Assembly (NCBI GenBank): GCA_013349585.1
Contig: DUZG01000006.1
Location: forward strand, 1 to 62,277
DNA from: Nitrospinota bacterium
GTDB lineage: Bacteria > Nitrospinota > Nitrospinia > Nitrospinales > VA-1
Reading direction: 5' to 3'
Length of the DNA stretch: 62,277 bases
Below are positions 57,610 through 62,277 of this stretch, in pieces; position 1 is the stretch's first letter; each line of letters starts with the position of its first letter. The notes below the pieces were generated by a model. It saw only the letters and a list, made by a program, of their open reading frames with translations. It was not told the DNA's origin and made no database searches. The position numbers and the translations under genes are program-made.

Positions 57610-57858
57610 TTAATTTTCACCGGGATGCTCTTTATTCTCCTTAAGAACTTTTAAAAGAGCCTCTCGAACTGCATCGGGAACATCGACCTGGTTCAGGGTG
57701 TCCCGACAAATCGTCGTAGTCGATTTGTAGGTTTTCATAAATGAAATACAGGGGGGACATTCCTGAAAATGCTCTTCGAGGGAATCCGTCGTTTCTTGAT
57801 CGAGGGAGCCTTCGATATAATCGTAGAGCAAGTCAAGGCACTCTTTGCAACAAATCAT
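57610..57858 (-). CDS. Zinc-finger anti-sigma factor
   Basis: The 82-residue protein has the ZAS motif: Cys residues near the start (CCKECLDLL) and EHFQECPPC (HxxxCxxC). It ends in a charged tail without a transmembrane segment, so it is a soluble anti-sigma factor that could sense thiol oxidation or zinc. Its ATG overlaps the ECF sigma stop by four bases, marking it as that sigma factor's partner. Confidence 0.85.
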   Translation of the reverse strand: MICCKECLDLLYDYIEGSLDQETTDSLEEHFQECPPCISFMKTYKSTTTICRDTLNQVDVPDAVREALLKVLKENKEHPGEN

Positions 57859-58484
57859 TCTTCCACCTTCCGGGATGAAAATTCTTCAAAATAGCTTGAA
57901 AGCTTTTTTCTTAAAAACAATCTCGCGCGATGCAATCTCGACTTCACCGCTGGAACGGTTAAATCCAGAATTTCACCTGCTTTTTCGGTAGAGAGCCCTT
58001 CAACATCCCGCAATAGAAAAACCACTTTTTCCTTTTCAGGGAGAAGTTCTATGGCCTTGTTTATGACATCGCGGGTTTCATTGGTAAAAAGTAACGATTC
58101 AGTATTTTCTGACCAGTCCTGAATCTTTTCTTGTTGAAATCCCGCCCCATTATACGAGGGCATCAGCTCATCAATAGATACATTCGGTTCCTTCTTTTTG
58201 CTCCGCAGTTTCATGTAACTGGCGTTTAGCGTGATTCGGTAAACCCAACTTGAAAAAGCAGACTTGCCCTGAAATGTATGGATTTTGCGGAAGAGAGTCA
58301 GAAGAACTTCCTGCGTCACATCCTGCGCATCCATTTGGTTGCGGGTTAAATTGAAACTGAGGCCGTATATCTTTTTTTGATAGATCTCAGCTATTTTGTC
58401 ATAGGCCTCAAGGTCGCCACCTTGAAACTGCCGCACTAGGGCTTCTTCTAATATTTTATTTTCTTTAGGCTGGGTAAAGGACAT
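57855..58484 (-). CDS. ECF-family RNA polymerase sigma factor
   Basis: The 209-residue ECF sigma factor has region 2 (about 15-85: YDKIAEIYQKKIYGLSFNLT, DAQDVTQEVLLTLFRKI, SSWVYRITLNASY) and region 4 (about 145-200: LLPEKEKVVFLLRDVEGLSTEKAGEILD, TVPAVKSRLHRARLFLR). A middle insert (SKKKEPNVSIDEL) is typical. It is cotranscribed with the ZAS anti-sigma gene. The upstream 160 bases carry an inverted repeat TGCTGTTC/GAACAGCA (58532-58539, 58568-58575) and a GGAAC element, which could be part of an autoregulated promoter. Confidence 0.92.
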   Translation of the reverse strand: MSFTQPKENKILEEALVRQFQGGDLEAYDKIAEIYQKKIYGLSFNLTRNQMDAQDVTQEVLLTLFRKIHTFQGKSAFSSWVYRITLNASYMKLRSKKKEPNVSIDELMPSYNGAGFQQEKIQDWSENTESLLFTNETRDVINKAIELLPEKEKVVFLLRDVEGLSTEKAGEILDLTVPAVKSRLHRARLFLRKKLSSYFEEFSSRKVEE

Positions 58485-58644
58485 AAAAAGTGATTCGAAA
58501 TAGAGAGATGTCTCTTTTTACCAGGAAACCGTGCTGTTCCACCCACCCTGATAAAATAAGATGCGCCGAACAGCAAAGCGATTCAATTGGAATGTATTAC
58601 CGACATTTTTATTGAGAAAAAAGAGCCGGGCAAGCAGAAACAGA

Positions 58645-58944
58645 TTATTTTGCTTCCGGTCCTGTGGAAGAATCAACAGGGTTTTCGTCAGGGCTGGCAT
58701 TTTCGGTAGAATCACCCTCAGCAGAATCGCCTTCAGCAGTAGCACCTTCACCCTCTGTTACTGCTGCTGTGGCGGAGTCTTCGCCTTCTGGTAACTCTTC
58801 ACTTTCCGCGTCCTTCATAGATTTCTTGAAGTTCCGGATGCTATTTCCAAAAGCGCTACCAATTTCAGGCAACTTACCCGCTCCAAATATGATCATGATA
58901 ATGACCAAAATGATCATCAACTCTGGAAAACCAATTCCCATCAT
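58645..58944 (-). CDS. tatA: Sec-independent translocase component TatA
   Basis: TatA forms the pore of the twin-arginine pathway in the inner membrane. The 99-residue protein has the FPEL motif (residues 6-9) and one TM helix (about 8-24). The hinge FGAGKLPEIGSAFGNSIRNFKKSM and amphipathic helix follow, then a long acidic Glu/Ser/Ala-rich tail (about 48-99). No tatB or tatC is next to it. Confidence 0.93.
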   Translation of the reverse strand: MMGIGFPELMIILVIIMIIFGAGKLPEIGSAFGNSIRNFKKSMKDAESEELPEGEDSATAAVTEGEGATAEGDSAEGDSTENASPDENPVDSSTGPEAK

Positions 58945-59102
58945 AGCGAAAGTCCCTTTATTTATTTGATAAAAAGCCGATTATAACACTAAACTTTATC
59001 CATGCAACCCAATTATTGCCTGGATAAATCAACATTTTATGATACAATTCCGCCATTGGAGTTGTATATATTACGAAATTAAAGATTAGGAAACAGATAG
59101 TT

Positions 59103-59708
59103 ATGAGATTTATGTTTGCCGTTGCCACAGCTTTTTGTCTGCTCTTATCAACTCACACCTTCACTGCCGAGGCCGACACTTTCTCTCAACGATTCGAAAA
59201 AGGTTCTTCCGACTTCGGTGGACAATTTGGGTGGGGTTATACCTTCGATTTGCCTCCTGGAAGAGATCGTATCAATATAGGTACGGTTTTCATCTTCCCC
59301 AACTGGCAGAAAAATCTAACAGGTTTGATTGGGGAATCCTGGTATAAAGGCGCGTTGTTCTACCATGCAGAAGCAGGAGTTGCTATTGCCGCAGACCGAG
59401 GTGGAAACACACAATGGGGTTTTTCTCCACTTATGGCTCAATATAAGTTTCTTAGCTCCGACAGAAAATGGGCTCCGAATCTTCTTGCAGGAGCAGGTTT
59501 CTCATACGGCGACTGGAGCGATTTAGCCACACGCGAGATCGCAACAGAATTCGAATTCCTACTCCATATAGGTGCGGGTGTAGAGTTCTACAACCAAACT
59601 GGAGCTTGGTCTCTAAACTACCGACTATTCCACGTGTCTAATTCCGGAATTGAGTTCCCAAATATCGGCCTCAACGCTCATATCTTCAGCATTGGCAAGC
59701 GCTTCTAG
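59103..59708 (+). CDS. PagL-like lipid A 3-O-deacylase
   Basis: The 201-residue outer-membrane beta-barrel has a signal peptide (about 1-24) and alternating aromatic strands. The PagL catalytic signature near the C-terminus, YRLFHVSNSGIEFPNIGLN, contains the active His and Ser. It ends in KRF. PagL removes the 3-position acyl chain from lipid A in the outer membrane. If the GnnA-like enzyme makes GlcNAc3N here, the 3-linked chain would be an amide and this enzyme could have another target. It lies 115 bases before the hpnN-like exporter, a notable pairing. The seven residues around His are the main basis of the call. Confidence 0.82.
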   Translation: MRFMFAVATAFCLLLSTHTFTAEADTFSQRFEKGSSDFGGQFGWGYTFDLPPGRDRINIGTVFIFPNWQKNLTGLIGESWYKGALFYHAEAGVAIAADRGGNTQWGFSPLMAQYKFLSSDRKWAPNLLAGAGFSYGDWSDLATREIATEFEFLLHIGAGVEFYNQTGAWSLNYRLFHVSNSGIEFPNIGLNAHIFSIGKRF

Positions 59709-59823
59709 CGGGCGCACCACCACAGGGGAATGAAACCCGTCAACAAACTCCCGTCATCACGAGTGACAAAGGAGCGAGGCGATCCATTCTTGCGATATTT
59801 CTGCGAGTAAGGAGTAAGGTTTC

Positions 59824-62277
59824 ATGTTCGATTCCAATAAATACACCATTTTGAACAAACTATTCCGCTTTATTGAGCGACTGGCGTTTAAGCATTCACT
59901 GGTTGTCGTCGCCGTTTCTATAATTTTGGCGGGGCTCTCCATATGGGTCACTGCTGAAAAGCTGACCTTCAAAACCGGGCGCGGAGACTTGGTCGCCAAA
60001 GGCCTGCCTTATGTGAAACTTTATGAAGAATACCGCGACCAGTTTGAAGACCTCGAAGGAATGGTCATCGTCGTAGAAAACGAATCGCCAGCAAAAATGG
60101 CCGAGTTCGCCGAGGCGCTAGCCGCAAAACTGCAAGTTAGGCCCGACCTGTTTTCGCAAGTCATCTATAAATTCGACACATCTTATTTCCGCTCCCGCTT
60201 CCTGCTCTACCTCGATCCGCCAGACTTAAAAAGCCTGCAAACAAAACTCGAAGAACATCAAGGCTTTATTGAATCGATCAACGCCTCACCCGGACTCAAC
60301 CGCCTGCTAAACGAGATCAATAGAGAAATCAGCTCTGGCATGGTCGGTTCACTGATGACCGATTTTCTCGGTGGAGACGATGCAGAGGAAGAAAAGGAAG
60401 AAAAGAAAAACGACGAAAACGATCTGAACCTTCTGATACGCATTATTGAAGAGATGAATCGGTCACTGGGAAAAAATTATTATTACCAGTCGCCCTGGCA
60501 GTCGTTGTTCAATTCCGGCGAAGAGTCTCTTCGGGATAAAGGTTATCTGGTTTCTAAAAACGAAAAACTACTTTTCATACTCGCCGTCCCCAACGAAGAC
60601 GAAACCAGTTTCACAGGGTATAAAGCCTCGGTCTATTCCGCACGTGAGCTGATCGCCGAAGTGAAAAAAGATTTTCCAAGCATCTCCGTCGGATTGACAG
60701 GGGAAGACGTAATCTCCACCGACGAAATGATCACCACCCAAAAAGATGTCGAACTGGCATCGAAGATAGCCTTGGGCGGAATCGCCTTGCTGTTCATCAT
60801 CGCGTTCAAAGGAATCGTAAAACCCCTGCTTGCCTTGTTCAGTCTGCTCATAGCGCTGGCATGGTCTCTGGGCTTTACCTCACTAACAGTGGGTCACCTG
60901 AATATTTTGTCAGTGGTGTTCACGACGATTCTAATCGGACTAGGCATCGACTTCGGTATCCATATTCTCGGACGCTATAAAGAAGAACGAAAAGAGGGAG
61001 CCGATATCTCAACCGCCCTGCAAAAAACACTGCAAGGAACCGGGCAAGGCAATTTTTCCGGAGCCATAACTACAGCTATGGCGTTCGGTTCAATGGTGCT
61101 GACCGACTTCATCGGTATCGTGGAGTTGGGGTGGATAGCGGGATGGGGCATTCTCTTTTGCATGATAGCCATGGTGCTACTATTACCCGCATTGGTAACG
61201 CTCGAAGAAAAATGGCGAAAGCCTGTCTATTCCAAATCAGCAGAAAAACCCATGACCGCCAGTATCCATTGGCTCGACCGATTTTTCAGCCACTACAAAC
61301 TCATTATCACAGTGTGTTGTGTGCTGGTGCTTGTGGCATCGCTTTCATTAAGAACCGCGCATTTTGACTACAACCTGCTGAACCTGCAAACCAAAGGCAC
61401 CGAAGCCGTTAAATATGAAATGCGCATACTCGAAAATGCAGGTCGTTCCGCTTGGTCTGCCGCCATGCTCGCCGACTCGCTCGAAGAAGTGCGACAAAAA
61501 GAAACTCAACTGAAAACCCTGCCCACAATAGAAAATGTCGAAAGCATCGCGGCGATGGTGCCAAAACATCAGGAAGAAAATTTGCAATACGTCCGCGAAA
61601 ACCTTTCGCCCCTGTTGAGCGAACTCTATGTCGAAGAAGACGACGAGCCGTTCTCACTCAAAGCATTGACCAAAACTTTTAAACGCATCCGCTTTAAGTT
61701 GCAAGGTCGAGAAGGTAAAGAAGATAAAGTCGCCAAAGCCGCAAGAGAAATTGATAAATTTTTTAAGCAGAACGAAACCATTGCGCCGGAATTAGCAGAG
61801 AAAAAACTCGCAGAGTTTTCAGAGGAGTTGTTTGTAGATTATCGCGGACTGATGGCCGACCTTAAAAAAAATGCCGACCCGAAACTGGTGGAGATTTCCG
61901 AGATACCGAAAAGCTTGCGAGACAGATATATTTCTAAACAAGGTAAATATCTGATTACTATTTTCCCGAGTGTAGATATCTGGAACCTCGATGAGAGAAA
62001 GCGTTATCTCAAAGACCTGCGCTCTGTAGATGTCAACGTGACAGGCAGTGCGGTGCATATGTTCAACTCCACACGGTTGATGACTGAAGGCTATATCAAT
62101 GGCGGCATCTATGCCATGACGGCAATCATCATTTATGTTTTTATCGTTTTTAGAAATCCGCGTACGGTTTTCTTTATATTGCTTCCCGTGATAGCAGGCT
62201 CGATATGGACGGTGGGAATAATGGAGTTGACCGGATTGAAACTCAATATGGCGAACCTCGTCATCCTACCGTTGATA
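59824..62277 (+). CDS. hpnN: RND-family transporter, HpnN-like (3' truncated by window edge)
   Basis: The open frame of 818 codons runs off the window. It starts at ATG 59824, with AAGGAGTAAGG upstream. A first TM (about 25-47) leads to a large periplasmic domain with an acidic insert (about 180-200), then a block of TMs (about 320-460) with GLGIDFGIHILGRYKEE. A second TM (about 500-520) and a second periplasmic domain follow, and then TMs resume to the edge (about 760-818). Two-fold MMPL/RND architecture and the sequence style match HpnN, which moves hopanoids to the outer membrane. The squalene-hopene cyclase elsewhere in the window supports this. HpnN proteins are usually about 850-880 residues, so little is missing. 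Codon use is richer in C/G than in most window genes. Confidence 0.75.
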   Translation, partial: MFDSNKYTILNKLFRFIERLAFKHSLVVVAVSIILAGLSIWVTAEKLTFKTGRGDLVAKGLPYVKLYEEYRDQFEDLEGMVIVVENESPAKMAEFAEALAAKLQVRPDLFSQVIYKFDTSYFRSRFLLYLDPPDLKSLQTKLEEHQGFIESINASPGLNRLLNEINREISSGMVGSLMTDFLGGDDAEEEKEEKKNDENDLNLLIRIIEEMNRSLGKNYYYQSPWQSLFNSGEESLRDKGYLVSKNEKLLFILAVPNEDETSFTGYKASVYSARELIAEVKKDFPSISVGLTGEDVISTDEMITTQKDVELASKIALGGIALLFIIAFKGIVKPLLALFSLLIALAWSLGFTSLTVGHLNILSVVFTTILIGLGIDFGIHILGRYKEERKEGADISTALQKTLQGTGQGNFSGAITTAMAFGSMVLTDFIGIVELGWIAGWGILFCMIAMVLLLPALVTLEEKWRKPVYSKSAEKPMTASIHWLDRFFSHYKLIITVCCVLVLVASLSLRTAHFDYNLLNLQTKGTEAVKYEMRILENAGRSAWSAAMLADSLEEVRQKETQLKTLPTIENVESIAAMVPKHQEENLQYVRENLSPLLSELYVEEDDEPFSLKALTKTFKRIRFKLQGREGKEDKVAKAAREIDKFFKQNETIAPELAEKKLAEFSEELFVDYRGLMADLKKNADPKLVEISEIPKSLRDRYISKQGKYLITIFPSVDIWNLDERKRYLKDLRSVDVNVTGSAVHMFNSTRLMTEGYINGGIYAMTAIIIYVFIVFRNPRTVFFILLPVIAGSIWTVGIMELTGLKLNMANLVILPLI

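Noticed and set aside
61131-62058. Several short ORFs on both strands in the last kilobase
   Set aside because: All are shadows of the long hpnN-like frame that runs from 59824 to the window edge.

Overview
The window comes from a diderm (Gram-negative) bacterium with lipopolysaccharide and hopanoids, low to moderate in GC. It encodes BamA/Skp, a lipid A pathway that uses LpxI rather than LpxH, a heptose pathway (GmhA, HldE, HldD), squalene-hopene cyclase and an HpnN-type exporter. It also has ClpC rather than ClpA, and citramalate synthase. This mix fits a deltaproteobacterial or Nitrospinota-like lineage. That placement is inference from gene content only; no rRNA is present.

Layout. 1-5.2 kb (+): the 3' part of cobalamin-dependent methionine synthase and clpC. 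5.3-13.3 kb (+): an envelope cluster, bamA, skp, fabZ, lpxA, a GnnA-like oxidoreductase, lpxI, lpxB and a DUF374 acyltransferase. 13.3-18.8 kb (+): nitrogen control, glnB with tandem sigma-70-like and sigma-54-like promoters, then glnA and glnE, with clear terminators. 18.9-21.7 kb (-): one heavily mutated chemoreceptor pseudogene. 21.9-26.0 kb (-): cimA, lysC and an ApgM-like protein that has lost most of its catalytic residues. 26.4-31.9 kb (+): a metallo-beta-lactamase-fold hydrolase, a DUF898 membrane protein gene with an in-frame amber codon, an M48 peptidase, and about 2 kb of decayed coding sequence.

31.9-37.6 kb: hldD (+) facing hldE, gmhA, a broken radC, a UDP-glucuronate decarboxylase-like gene and fmt (-). 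37.6-41.4 kb (-): def, argJ, argC, rpsI, rplM. 41.6-43.6 kb (+): squalene-hopene cyclase. 43.6-48.9 kb: two divergent lipoproteins, a GT4 glycosyltransferase, a DHH phosphoesterase, a zinc-ribbon protein and a ferritin-like protein. 49.1-51.9 kb (+): a VOC pseudogene, tag, a small ORF and purH. 52-55 kb: a response-regulator remnant, an unknown membrane-anchored protein, and a secreted SH3 / M48 peptidase / HAMP-only operon (-). 55.1-58.9 kb (-): AmpD-like amidase, nadK, bifunctional nuclease, anti-sigma/ECF sigma pair, tatA. 59.1 kb to the end (+): PagL-like lipid A deacylase and an hpnN-like RND exporter cut by the window edge.

Two themes stand out. First, outer-membrane construction dominates: BamA, lipid A, heptose core, hopanoids, lipid A deacylation and hopanoid export. 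Second, intact core operons are interleaved with decayed accessory genes (chemoreceptor, DUF898 N-terminus, at least two genes at 30-31.9 kb, radC, VOC, response regulator). They carry both nonsense and indel lesions, which points to ongoing gene loss rather than a single artefact. No CRISPR array, insertion sequence, prophage, tRNA or rRNA was seen.
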